Part shown: in pieces, positions 15,973 to 23,693 of the stretch
Position numbering within the stretch: the stretch's first letter is position 1
How the letters are laid out: every line of letters starts with the position of its first letter
Assembly: GCA_026224875.1 (NCBI GenBank)
Contig: JAMFRU010000041.1
Coordinates: forward strand, 1-42,669
Source of the DNA: Acidocella sp.
GTDB taxonomy: Bacteria > Pseudomonadota > Alphaproteobacteria > Acetobacterales > Acetobacteraceae
Length of the DNA stretch: 42,669 nt
Direction of reading: 5' to 3'
The notes under the pieces: model-generated
Databases searched by the model: none
Told to the model about the DNA's origin: nothing
Seen by the model: only the letters and a program-made list of their open reading frames with translations
Translations under genes and position numbers: made by a program

Positions 15973-17240
15973 CATGCGGCGGAGGCGACAGGCAATTTGG
16001 CCGCAGGCAGGGTTGCCGCCAGCCGGTCGGCGATGATCTCGGCGGTTGCGGCCGACATTGTCCAGCCGAGATGGCCATGCCCGCTGTTGTAGAAAATGCC
16101 TGGCATGCTGCCGCTTGCAACGCGCGGCAGCATGTTTGGCATCATCGGGCGCAGCCCGGCCCAAGGCACGACATTGTCGGTCTCTACATGCGGAAACAGG
16201 CGGCGGCTCCATTCCACCAGCAGCCTGATGCGGTCGGCCCTTATATCGCGATTCTCGCCGCGGAATTCAGCGGTTCCGGCGACGCGGAGCCGGTTCGCCC
16301 CCAGCCGGCTGGTCACGATCTTGGCCTTATCATCAAGCAGGCTGACCCACGGCGCTGCATTCTTGCTGGCGGCACTGTCGAGCTGCACGGTGATGGAATA
16401 GCCTTTGACCGGGTAGATGTTGACGCGATCGCCAACCATCGCCGCCAGGCGCCTGGTGCCGACACCGGCACAGATGATTGTGGCGTCGAAATTCGCACTC
16501 TCCCTGTGGCTGGTCGCGCGGTTCTGCCCTTGGGTCCAGACGATCGTTACCCCGCCGCCAACCTTGCTGGAGATATCCTCAACCACGGCATCGCTGATAA
16601 AAACCATGCCGAGGCGCGTGGCGACGTCGCTCAGCCCGCGGGTGAATTTATGGATATCGCCGGTTGCATCGGAAGGCGTAAAAAACCCGCCATAGAATTG
16701 CCCGTTCAGCGCCGGCTCGATCGCGGAGATTTCCGTTGGCGTTACGGGATGACGGTCCAGGCCGCCCTCCTTGAGCATCTTGCTCACCCGGGCGGCATGC
16801 TCAAAACTCGGTCTGTCGTAATACACATGCAAAATGCCGCGCTTCTCGAGATTGAACTCGATGTCCTCGCGCGCGGCGATTTCGAAGAGGTGCTCGCGGG
16901 CAGTCAGGGCAAGCCGGACGGTTTCAATTGTATTGGCGTGGTAGCGCGGAATCTGCCCGATGAACTCACCCATCCAGGTGGTTTTGTGCCAGCTGGGCGC
17001 GGGGTGAACGAGCAAGGGGGCGTCCTTGCGCAGCATCCATTTCAGCCCCTTGATGATTGTTGAGCTATGGTTCCAGACTTCCGCATTGCTGACGGAGAGC
17101 TGACCGCCGTTGGCGAATGACGTTTCCATGGCCGGATAGGCATGGCGCTCGAACACCGTGACGCGGTAGCCGCGTTTGAGCAAAGCGTAGGCAGTGGTGA
17201 TGCCGGTAATGCCGGCACCGATAACCGTGATATGAGACAT
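15972..17240 (-). CDS. DadA-like FAD-dependent D-amino acid/glycine dehydrogenase
   Basis: This 422-residue DAO-family flavoprotein is close to DadA. It has the FAD motif VIGAGITGITTAYAL at residues 5-19, the DadA-type loop ETSFANGGQLS, WMLRKDAPL, and C-terminal GHGHLGWTMS. DadA enzymes oxidise D-amino acids to 2-oxo acids, feeding electrons to quinones. The frame extends 22 codons upstream, but ATG 17240 has GAGGT six bases before it and starts directly with the Rossmann strand; the longer form would run into riboswitch sequence. The leader is a tandem glycine riboswitch, so expression should rise with glycine. The likely substrate is glycine itself or a glycine-related amine; that assignment is inference. 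Confidence 0.87.
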   Translation of the reverse strand: MSHITVIGAGITGITTAYALLKRGYRVTVFERHAYPAMETSFANGGQLSVSNAEVWNHSSTIIKGLKWMLRKDAPLLVHPAPSWHKTTWMGEFIGQIPRYHANTIETVRLALTAREHLFEIAAREDIEFNLEKRGILHVYYDRPSFEHAARVSKMLKEGGLDRHPVTPTEISAIEPALNGQFYGGFFTPSDATGDIHKFTRGLSDVATRLGMVFISDAVVEDISSKVGGGVTIVWTQGQNRATSHRESANFDATIICAGVGTRRLAAMVGDRVNIYPVKGYSITVQLDSAASKNAAPWVSLLDDKAKIVTSRLGANRLRVAGTAEFRGENRDIRADRIRLLVEWSRRLFPHVETDNVVPWAGLRPMMPNMLPRVASGSMPGIFYNSGHGHLGWTMSAATAEIIADRLAATLPAAKLPVASAA

Positions 17241-17300
17241 AGGGTGACCTCTTCGTCCGAAGTGTTGCGCATGCCTGGCTGTGACACCGGGCTGTTCGTT

Positions 17301-17487
17301 CCCCATCTGTCCTTGGTACCTGAGAGCTTACCCGGCATGTCCAGGCTTCCCCTTCGGTGGATGCCAGGCCGGAGCCTGCCATCTCTCTCCAGATTGTCCA
17401 GCAGCACGGTCCTGGTGCCTGAGAGTTTCCTGGGGGTTGCTCCTTCGGCGCCGGTCATACGTCCCCGGTCTCTCCCGAGCTGCTGTT
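17301..17487 (-). ncRNA. Tandem glycine riboswitch (two aptamers)
   Basis: On the minus strand, aptamer 1 shows GGGAGAG (about 17476-17470), GCCGAAGGAGC (17449-17439) and CTCTCAGGCACCAGGAC (17425-17409). Its closing stem pairs CAGCAGC (17486-17480) with GCTGCTG (about 17405-17399). Aptamer 2 shows GGAGAGAG (about 17390), ACCGAAGGGGAAGCC (about 17360-17346) and CTCTCAGGTACCAAGGACAG (17326-17307). These are the conserved boxes of the gcvT-type glycine riboswitch in its two-aptamer form. It lies 60 bases before the ATG of the DadA-like gene. I see no T-run terminator in the platform, so control may act at translation initiation. Confidence 0.93.
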
Positions 17488-17537
17488 TGACGCGTTTTGC
17501 TAAGCAAATACCGTGCCCTGGCCGCGGTGGCGTAGGC

Positions 17538-18104
17538 TCAGGAAGCTGTTTGGAAATTCGGGTGTCGGGCCAACCAGCCGCATATGCGTTCGAGTGCATG
17601 ATCGGGCTTTCCCTGGCATCGCGGATCATCAAGCAGGCTTAACAATATATCAGGGCCGGCCAGCTGCAGGTCAGGATTATAATGCAGCGCTTCCTTCAGG
17701 TTCATCACGTGATCATCAATGAACAAGACCGATGGCGCGCGCAGTTGCGCCGCCTCGATGATCTCACGGATCATGACCCCTTTCGGGCCGAAGGCGATTC
17801 GCGGAAGAACAAAATACTCCCACACGCCGAGCTGTATCAACTTCTGCTGCGCCAGGGCAAAATCATTTTTTGAACAAATCGAATTGACGATGCCGCGTGC
17901 CGACAGAGTTTTCACAAGCTCGATATACGCAGGGATGGGCGTGATCTCTTCTTCCGAGAGGGTGCCGCGCCAGAACGTTTCGTCGAGGTCCCAGATGACC
18001 AGCCTGATCTGTTCGCCAGCAATCGTGGTTGTCACAGTCTGGTCATAAATATTATGATCGGCTGCTAGGCGCTCTAAAGTTGCAAGGGTTTCAATCTTGT
18101 ACAT
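17538..18104 (-). CDS. HAD-superfamily subfamily IIIC protein (FkbH-like, stand-alone)
   Basis: This protein of about 188 residues contains the HAD motif I WDLDETFWRG (the two Asp are nucleophile and acid/base), motif II in NSICSKND, and the acidic motif LFIDDHVMN. These are hallmarks of the FkbH/HAD-IIIC group, which in polyketide pathways loads glyceryl units. The C-terminal acyl-carrier or GNAT part of full FkbH proteins is missing, so it is a stand-alone HAD domain. ATG 18104 is preferred over the TTG two codons upstream. It ends 51 bases before the riboswitch. No biosynthetic genes surround it, so the substrate is unknown. Confidence 0.75.
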   Translation of the reverse strand: MYKIETLATLERLAADHNIYDQTVTTTIAGEQIRLVIWDLDETFWRGTLSEEEITPIPAYIELVKTLSARGIVNSICSKNDFALAQQKLIQLGVWEYFVLPRIAFGPKGVMIREIIEAAQLRAPSVLFIDDHVMNLKEALHYNPDLQLAGPDILLSLLDDPRCQGKPDHALERICGWLARHPNFQTAS

Positions 18105-18271
18105 TTTCAAACTCTGTCAAAGCCATCAGATTTGGGTAGCGCAAGACACTTGGTTAATGGCCCATTGCTAGCTAGCAGATTTTTTGGCGTTGAATTCTAA
18201 TCACTAAAGGAATCATTATAACTTAATCTGCGCTGCAACCTGGAACCGTAGGCTGGTGTACATCCAGTCGA
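18105..18271. other. Intergenic region with palindrome
   Basis: A perfect 12-base palindrome TGCTAGCTAGCA (18166-18177) is followed by a T-rich stretch, between the HAD gene and the transglycosylase gene. It could be an operator or a weak terminator on the plus strand. I see nothing else here. Confidence 0.25.
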
Positions 18272-18679
18272 TCACGGGGTTTCTTCCTCGAATAATTGGC
18301 GCGCTTTTCGCTCCGCGAGCGCTGCATAATTTGTGTTGAGGGCAGGCGTGTGTGAATGGTAGTCGCCAAGTGCTGGCAGCAGTTCGCCGTGTTCTTCGGC
18401 TAGGTAGGTGCGCAGGATAAGGGCTGCCGCGGCAATGTTGAAGCAGGGATCGTTGATTAACAGATACTTGGCTCTCGCTTCGGAAAGCTTGGCACGGTTG
18501 GCGAGGGCTAGAATCCAGATCGTGTTGACCTGCATGACGCCGAGGTCGGCGGTACCGTTGCTGTCCTGACTAACCATGCCCGGAGCGCCGCCCTCGATGG
18601 ATTGGATGACCGGCAGAACACGCGGCGGCAATCCTGCCGTGGCCGCGACCACCAGCATGCATTTAAGATAAAGGATCAT
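18272..18679 (-). CDS. Small SLT-type lytic transglycosylase
   Basis: This 135-residue protein of the lytic transglycosylase/VirB1 family cleaves peptidoglycan between MurNAc and GlcNAc. The likely catalytic Glu is E29 in QSIEGGAPG, where the family has ES-GG. TADLGVMQVN matches the conserved DLGLMQIN block, and GDYHSHTP matches the C-terminal YHSGTP motif. The domain begins near residue 10, leaving no room for a signal peptide, and an in-frame stop lies five codons upstream of the ATG. It is therefore either non-exported, exported atypically, or N-terminally truncated. It is divergent from gspG and adjacent to secretion genes, so it may locally open peptidoglycan for the secretion apparatus. 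Confidence 0.75.
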   Translation of the reverse strand: MILYLKCMLVVAATAGLPPRVLPVIQSIEGGAPGMVSQDSNGTADLGVMQVNTIWILALANRAKLSEARAKYLLINDPCFNIAAAALILRTYLAEEHGELLPALGDYHSHTPALNTNYAALAERKARQLFEEETP

Positions 18680-18767
18680 GCCTGCGCTCTAAATTTTCCG
18701 TTCCGGAGGTTTCTTCCGTCATGGCTCGATGTTATAGAAGTGTGGTAGAAAGACATAGCAGGTCGAA

Positions 18768-19247
18768 ATGGACGTCATTAAATTGTCATGTAAATCCAAT
18801 GGTTTTTTGAAATCTCCGCATGGAAAATTACCGCATGGGGAGGGTGGGTTCACGTTGCTCGAATTGCTTGTCGTGATCGTCATTCTGGGATTGCTGATCG
18901 GGCTTGTGGCGCCCGCCGTGCTGCGCCAGCTCGGCCATGCGAAGGATTCGATTGCGCGGCAATCGATCGAGCGGATCTCTTCCGTGCTGGATCTCTACAA
19001 GCTCGATGTCGGCAGCTACCCACCCACGCAGGATGGGCTGCAGGCCTTGATCACCAAACCGGATGATGCGTCGAATTGGGCCGGCCCTTACATCAAGGGG
19101 GGCAATTTGCCCGCCGATCCATGGGGCCATCAATATCTTTACCAGCAGCCGTCTTCCCGTTCGGGACTTGATTACGATTTATGTTCGCTCGGCAGTGCCG
19201 ACAAACCCGGGCAGCCGGGCGATGCCGGTATCATCTGTAATCAGTAG
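18768..19247 (+). CDS. gspG: Type II secretion major pseudopilin GspG
   Basis: This 159-residue protein has the prepilin signal GEGG|FTLLELLVVIVILGLL (cleavage after residue 27) and a GspG body: YKLDVGSYPPTQDGLQALITKP, WAGPYIKGG, PADPWGHQYLY and a Ca2+-site-like GSADKPG tail. It polymerises into the periplasmic pseudopilus of the type II secretion system. The leader peptide is long for the family (27 residues), so a later start cannot be excluded. It is the only secretion gene here on the plus strand and overlaps gspK tail-to-tail by seven bases, an unusual arrangement since gspG normally follows gspF. Confidence 0.93.
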   Translation: MDVIKLSCKSNGFLKSPHGKLPHGEGGFTLLELLVVIVILGLLIGLVAPAVLRQLGHAKDSIARQSIERISSVLDLYKLDVGSYPPTQDGLQALITKPDDASNWAGPYIKGGNLPADPWGHQYLYQQPSSRSGLDYDLCSLGSADKPGQPGDAGIICNQ

Positions 19248-20065
19248 CCACCAGTCAGGGCGAGGAACTCATATGGAGCGGCGGCATCAGCACCAGAAAT
19301 GCTGACAACTGCATTCCGCCGTACGGCGAGCCCAGCTTTACCCCTGGCCTCGGCCTCAATCACGTCCACCGGAAAACTCCCATCAAACGCTGCACTGCTG
19401 GACCCCGCCTGGCCTGAAATGGCCAGGGCATGGCGAACAATGGGATCGGCCCGGCTGGGGTCCGGATCGGCGGATTGATACAAGCTCATATACGGCATCG
19501 CTGCCGCGAGCAGGGCCGGCTGCATGCTGAGCACATCGGCGAGCTCACCTAAATCGTCAAATCCACGGCCAGGAGGACCAAAGGGCATGCCAGCATGCCG
19601 GTAGGCGGCGATTCGCGCCTGTGTTTCCTGTTGGGAAGGGGCCGGGCTACGCCATTCGATGATGGCGTTTGCCATTGTCTGCGCCTGATTTGGGCCAGCG
19701 CCGGCCGCCTGAAAAAGCCCTGCCAGCAAAGCGGTTGAAGCGAGATTGGGGTTGATCTTGCCGGCGAAGCTGTCCACCCGCACGGTTACAGCCATGCCGC
19801 CGACATTCAGTACATGTGCCGTGCCATCGGGCTGCCATGCATCAGGCCCGGTCGAAACCAAATGGTATATCGCCTCGTTAATTGCGCCATCGGCACTGGC
19901 CCGCGCCATGGCGACATCGCGCAGGTTAGTGGCCAGGTGCATGGCGGTGCGGCCGTTGCTGAGAATTTGCGTGGTCAGGAGTGTAACCAGCACAAGGCTC
20001 CACAGCACTATGAGCAGCGCGAAGCCGCGGTCGCGGGCTTGGCTGCGTACGCTGGAACGGCTCAT
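19241..20065 (-). CDS. gspK: Type II secretion minor pseudopilin GspK
   Basis: This 274-residue protein starts with a prepilin-like signal (RDRG|FALLIVLWSLVLVTLL). It contains GspK features: NLRDVAMARASADGAINEAIY, the INPNLAS segment, AIIEWRSPA, and a FDDLGELADVLSM helix-hairpin region. GspK caps the pseudopilus tip together with GspI and GspJ. Like other GspK proteins it lacks the Glu at position +5. Its ATG overlaps the gspD stop (ATGA), so it is translationally coupled to gspD. The gene itself looks intact, although partner genes upstream are damaged. Confidence 0.9.
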   Translation of the reverse strand: MSRSSVRSQARDRGFALLIVLWSLVLVTLLTTQILSNGRTAMHLATNLRDVAMARASADGAINEAIYHLVSTGPDAWQPDGTAHVLNVGGMAVTVRVDSFAGKINPNLASTALLAGLFQAAGAGPNQAQTMANAIIEWRSPAPSQQETQARIAAYRHAGMPFGPPGRGFDDLGELADVLSMQPALLAAAMPYMSLYQSADPDPSRADPIVRHALAISGQAGSSSAAFDGSFPVDVIEAEARGKAGLAVRRNAVVSISGADAAAPYEFLALTGGY

Positions 20066-21429
20066 TGCCCGCCATATTTCTGGCGCAGCGGCTGGTCTGG
20101 GTCGGCCGATCCGGCGAACGGGGTTGCCTGCAGTGCGGCCGGCACAAGGGCTGCGTTCGGCAACTGCTGCTGCATGTCCTGGGTAAGGTCCAGCGCCTGC
20201 TGCTGGTTGCGCACGACATGCGGGGTGATCAGCACGAGTAGTTCTTCACGCGTACGGTTGTTTGTCTGAGAGCCGAACAGGGCGCCCAGGATAGGAATGT
20301 TCTTGAGCCCCGGCAGTCCTGAATTTCCTTCCTGGTTATTGTCGGAAATCAGCCCCGCGAGACCAATCGTCTGCCCGTCCTGAATCGCGATGCGCGAGGT
20401 GACGGTGCGTTCGGTGAAGGTTGGCGAGTTGAGCCCGGTAGTCGTGATGGTGGGCGAAACGCCGCTGACCTCCTGGTCGAGATCCATCGTGACGAGCCCA
20501 TCCGAACCCACGTGCGGGGTGACGCGCAAAATCACGCCTGTTTCGCGATAATCGATCGAATTGATCACCGGTGCATCGGTGGTCGTCGTGCTCTGCGAGG
20601 TTTGGGCGAGATAGGGCACCAGATCGCCCACCTGTAGGCTTGCCGCCTGGCCATCCAGCACCATCAGCTCGGGGGCCGAGAGAACGCGCACCTTGGTGAC
20701 TGACTGCAGTGCCGAAATGGCGATAGGTGCTGCATCGCCACCCGCGCCAGAGAGCACGAAACCGGGAAAATTCGTGGCCAGAGCAGAGGTTGCCGCTGTG
20801 CTCAGCACGGCGTTGATGTCGCCGGATTTGAAATAGAACTGCGTGCCATATTGCAGCGCCCCCGTGAGGTCGACCTCGGCGATGGTGGCATCGATCCGCA
20901 CCTCCAGCGGCACAATGTCAACCTTGGCCAGCATACCTTCGATCTCATCATCCTCTTGCTGTGTCGCATACACGAGCAGCGCGTTGTTCGGGATGTCGGC
21001 AAGGATGCGGATGCCCGAGGTAGCGCCGGATGAGGAGGTCGAGGACAGCGGCCCGAGCAGGGCGCTTGCTCCTGTGGTTGAAGTACCCGAAGTCTGGGCC
21101 GTGTTCGCAGTGCTTTGCGTATTGGTCGGGGTGTTGTTGCCAAGGCCCGCGCTGCCCGCGCTGTCGGTGCCCGCCGAGGATGTGTCCGTCAGGCCGCCGC
21201 TGCTGCCCGAAGTGGCGCTGCTGCTGGGATTGGACGTGCTGCTGTCGGACTGCGTTGCGGGCGCGGTGGGCTGGGCGGTGACATTATCAGGGGTGAATGC
21301 TTGCTGCAGCAGATAGGCGGCATCATTGGCACGGCTGTTACGTAGGTAGAACACATGCCATTGGCGCAGCGTTTCGCGATGCACCTGGTTGAGTACGCCG
21401 TACACGCGCGTGGCGTCGCTGAGATAGCC
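20062..21429 (-). pseudogene. gspD: Type II secretin GspD, N-terminal half deleted
   Basis: The C-terminal part of the outer-membrane secretin is intact. It includes the end of a periplasmic N domain (YLSDATRVYG to FYLRNSRANDAAYLL), a Ser/Thr/Gly-rich insertion of about 90 residues, and a further N-domain segment (GIRILADIPNNALLVYAT). The secretin channel domain follows, with VPLEVRIDATIAEV, the VPYL region and the LLVLITPHVVR end. The signal peptide and the first periplasmic domains (roughly 250-300 residues in relatives) are missing. Upstream of codon GGC (21429) the frame is unrelated and has no valid start with a ribosome-binding site; GTG 21405 is the first in-frame start. The break coincides with the first codons of gspM, so a deletion fused the two genes out of frame. 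Confidence 0.85.
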
Positions 21430-21479
21430 AGAGCCTGGCCGCGTTTGCCGTCGGGCAGCGTGAAGGCACCGTGCATCAT
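21426..21479 (-). pseudogene. gspM: gspM remnant (first ~18 codons)
   Basis: An ATG (21479) overlaps the gspL stop (ATGA) and reads MMHGAFTLPDGKRGQALA. This resembles the cytoplasmic N-terminus of GspM proteins of Acetobacteraceae, where an LP-G-RGQALA segment precedes the membrane helix. After codon 18 the frame becomes meaningless, while the overlapping frame becomes GspD. No membrane helix follows. I read this as the left side of a deletion junction. The match rests on a short stretch and memory of the family. Confidence 0.6.
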
Positions 21480-22519
21480 TCCGCGACCGTGACGTGCATC
21501 GAGAACAGATCCGCTTTGCCGTCGGCTGTACGGGTAACGGGTGCCGTAAAGCTTGGGGCTCGCAGCCCCGGCACGGCGGAGAGCAGCGTGATCAGCTGGG
21601 CTGCATTGCTCGACTGGCCGTCAAAGGTCAGATCGCCGGATTTAAGGGTCAGGTCGCTGAGCCATGTGCCATCGGGCAAGGCCGCGGTGAGTGTCGCAAG
21701 CACCTGCAACGCATCGCCGGCGTGCCGCGCCTGAGCAATCGCGGTACGCCCCTGCGCCGCGGCGGTAAGCTGCTGGCGCAAGGCCTGTGCCCTGTTAGCC
21801 GCGGGAAGGGCGGCGGCGATGTCCTGCGTAGCGGCATCAAGCGCTATTTGCTGGCGCAGGAATGGCGTTGCCAGACAGGCTAAGGCGAGCACGCCGCACA
21901 GCACGGACAGGCTCCGCCGCAGACGCTGTCCCGGTTGCCGGCCCGGCGTGGCGAGGCTGATCCGTCCGGTTTCGGCCCTGCTGCCCGCTTTGAAGCCAAC
22001 TTGGATGTCAGCTTCCACAAAAGACGGCACGACATTTATCCGCGCCAGCGCCGCGCGTAGCGCATCGACCTGGGCACGCAGCACGATGGATAGTGTGAGG
22101 TTGAGTTTTGCCCGGGCGCGGTCGAATGTGAGGCCGGAGACACTCCAATACACCTCGTCGGCGGAAAACGGTGTCAGCCGGTCCATTTCGAAGCCGAGCA
22201 CGGCAGGCAGGTCGCGCGCCGCCGCCAGGGGCAGCACCACGTCGTGGCAAAGCATGGCGCCGCGCGGCAGGCGCAACCCCGTGGCCAAATGCGGCGCCAG
22301 GCCGGATGGGAGGGGGCGGGTCAGATCCAGCGCGCGCAGGCCGCTCTCCCGGCCCTCCCGGCGCAGCACCAGCGTGCCGGACAGCTGTTTTTCGAAACCG
22401 ATGGCCGGGCCGTCAAAGGCGATGATCAGCGCATCTTCCCGGCGGCCGGACGGGGCCAGAAAACCAGGCGCCAGCGACCGCATTTGGCTGACCCACCAGA
22501 GGGCGAATTCGGCGAGCAT
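21476..22519 (-). CDS. gspL: Type II secretion inner-membrane protein GspL (PilM/PilN-like)
   Basis: This 347-residue bitopic protein links the GspE ATPase to the periplasmic pseudopilus. The N-terminal cytoplasmic part (residues 1-200) contains the PilM-like segment LPLAAARDLPAVLGFEMDRLTPF, followed by YWSVSGLTFDRARAKLNLTL. A single membrane helix spans about 203-221. The periplasmic C-terminal part is PilN-like, with LQVLATLTAALPDGTWLSDL and a final repeat ending HVTVAE. The ATG overlaps a preceding TGA. The stop overlaps the ATG of the gspM remnant. The reading frame looks intact. Confidence 0.82.
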   Translation of the reverse strand: MLAEFALWWVSQMRSLAPGFLAPSGRREDALIIAFDGPAIGFEKQLSGTLVLRREGRESGLRALDLTRPLPSGLAPHLATGLRLPRGAMLCHDVVLPLAAARDLPAVLGFEMDRLTPFSADEVYWSVSGLTFDRARAKLNLTLSIVLRAQVDALRAALARINVVPSFVEADIQVGFKAGSRAETGRISLATPGRQPGQRLRRSLSVLCGVLALACLATPFLRQQIALDAATQDIAAALPAANRAQALRQQLTAAAQGRTAIAQARHAGDALQVLATLTAALPDGTWLSDLTLKSGDLTFDGQSSNAAQLITLLSAVPGLRAPSFTAPVTRTADGKADLFSMHVTVAE

Positions 22520-22649
22520 CAGCCTGTACCCAAATAGATGTTTTTGTGGGCAATGCTTATTGGGGCAATGTTTATCTGGGCTTGTGACAGTTTCATGGCG
22601 GGTGCCTGATTAATCCTTTCGGGAGAGGCGGGGAAATGAAGCTTTCGCG

Positions 22650-23266
22650 TCAACTGGGCGGCGCCTTACCTTGCTCGCTGTCAAAGTCGGCAGGTGCCGC
22701 GACGAGGTCCGGCCAGTTCCTGCCGTCAGCGAAATCTGTATGGATGCGGATCAGCAATGGCAGGCTCTTGGCCAATAAGCTGCCAGGCAAGCTGCCAGTC
22801 CAACTGCTGGACCATGCCGGCGGACCGCTTGGCTGCGGCGTAAGATAAGAGATCGCCAGGCCCGTGACGCCTTGCGCCAAAGGCTCGGTCCGGGAAGCGG
22901 GCGGGGGGATCAGGATGACGCCCGCGCCGTAGCGCATTATGAGCGCGCCATCGGGGGCGGTGACGATGGCCACATCGGCCAGACCGTCCGGCAGGCCCGC
23001 GCCTGGCGGCAGGGTGGTGGTAAATCCATCCCGTTGGGCAGGCCGGTCAGGCTGCCGGGCAGGGCCTGGTTGATCAGGCGTGTGAGTGCCGCATCGAGGG
23101 CCGCCATATTTTCCGGTTTGGTTATAGTGCGGGTGCCCGCCGTCCAGGCGGTGAGGCCGAAACGAAAGCTCTGCGCGATGCCCGCCATGACCAGGCCGAA
23201 CACCACCAGCGCCCCCAACATTTCCAGCAGCGTGTAGCCAGCGTCGCGGGGTGAGTCAGTTTGCAT
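22650..23266 (-). pseudogene. gspJ: Type II secretion minor pseudopilin GspJ, single frameshift
   Basis: The first part (23266 to about 23022) has the prepilin motif DAG|YTLLEMLGALVVFGLVM and continues to LPNGMD. Beyond this the frame turns into Pro/Arg-rich nonsense. The coding sense continues in the -1 frame as LPPGAGLPDGLADVAIVTAPDG down to the stop at 22650, ending with GspJ-like WTGSLPGSL and LPLLIRIHTD. Restoring one T in the TTT run at 23024-23022 would join both parts as MDFTTTLPPG. The gene is thus either a recent pseudogene or carries a sequencing or assembly error in a short homopolymer. It overlaps the gspH stop by 11 bases. Confidence 0.85.
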
Positions 23267-23693
23267 CGATCTGTACCCGTCCGGTCAACCAGTCGGCGGT
23301 AACGGCAACATCCTGCCCCTCGCCATCAAGCCGTACCTGCCCGCCGCTGGCGCTGCCATCGGGCGCAAAAACAATGCCGCCTGGGGGCGCCTGCACGGAA
23401 ACGGCGAGCCAGTTGGGGAGATGCGGCAGAATGAGCCCCATCGGCTGCCCTTGCGCGATGGCACGGCCGCGGGCTGCGCGCATTGCCTCGGCCACCTGCC
23501 GCGCGGCAGCCTGCGCTCCCAGCCGGTGGCTGCGCGGCGGGCCATACCCCGTCACCAACAACAGGATAAGCGCCATGACCGCAATTACCACCAGCATTTC
23601 CATGAGGGTGAAACCGGCCTGAGGTGCCGTTTTAGTGGCTGCCTTTTGCGGCGCGGTCCTACTCTGCGGAGCCGACCTACTGAGCAATATCAT
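23256..23693 (-). CDS. gspH: Type II secretion minor pseudopilin GspH
   Basis: This 145-residue protein has the prepilin cleavage motif PQAG|FTLMEMLVVIAVMALILLL (Glu at +5). The GspH-type body includes QVAEAMRAARGRAIAQGQPMGLIL and a beta-rich C-terminus (GIVFAPDGSASGGQVRL). The leader is about 26 residues, longer than usual. The ATG lies inside the last codons of gspF (17-base overlap), consistent with coupled translation. No gspG or gspI gene lies between gspF, gspH and gspJ. Confidence 0.85.
   Translation of the reverse strand: MILLSRSAPQSRTAPQKAATKTAPQAGFTLMEMLVVIAVMALILLLVTGYGPPRSHRLGAQAAARQVAEAMRAARGRAIAQGQPMGLILPHLPNWLAVSVQAPPGGIVFAPDGSASGGQVRLDGEGQDVAVTADWLTGRVQIDAN

Noticed and set aside
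16071-17063. 330-codon plus-strand frame over the DadA-like gene
   Set aside because: Shadow of a gene with clear FAD motifs; no domain of its own.
22520-22598. 25-codon minus-strand frame ending TGATG at the gspL start
   Set aside because: It has a plausible overlap with gspL but no clear ribosome-binding site and no known counterpart; possibly the trace of a deleted gene.
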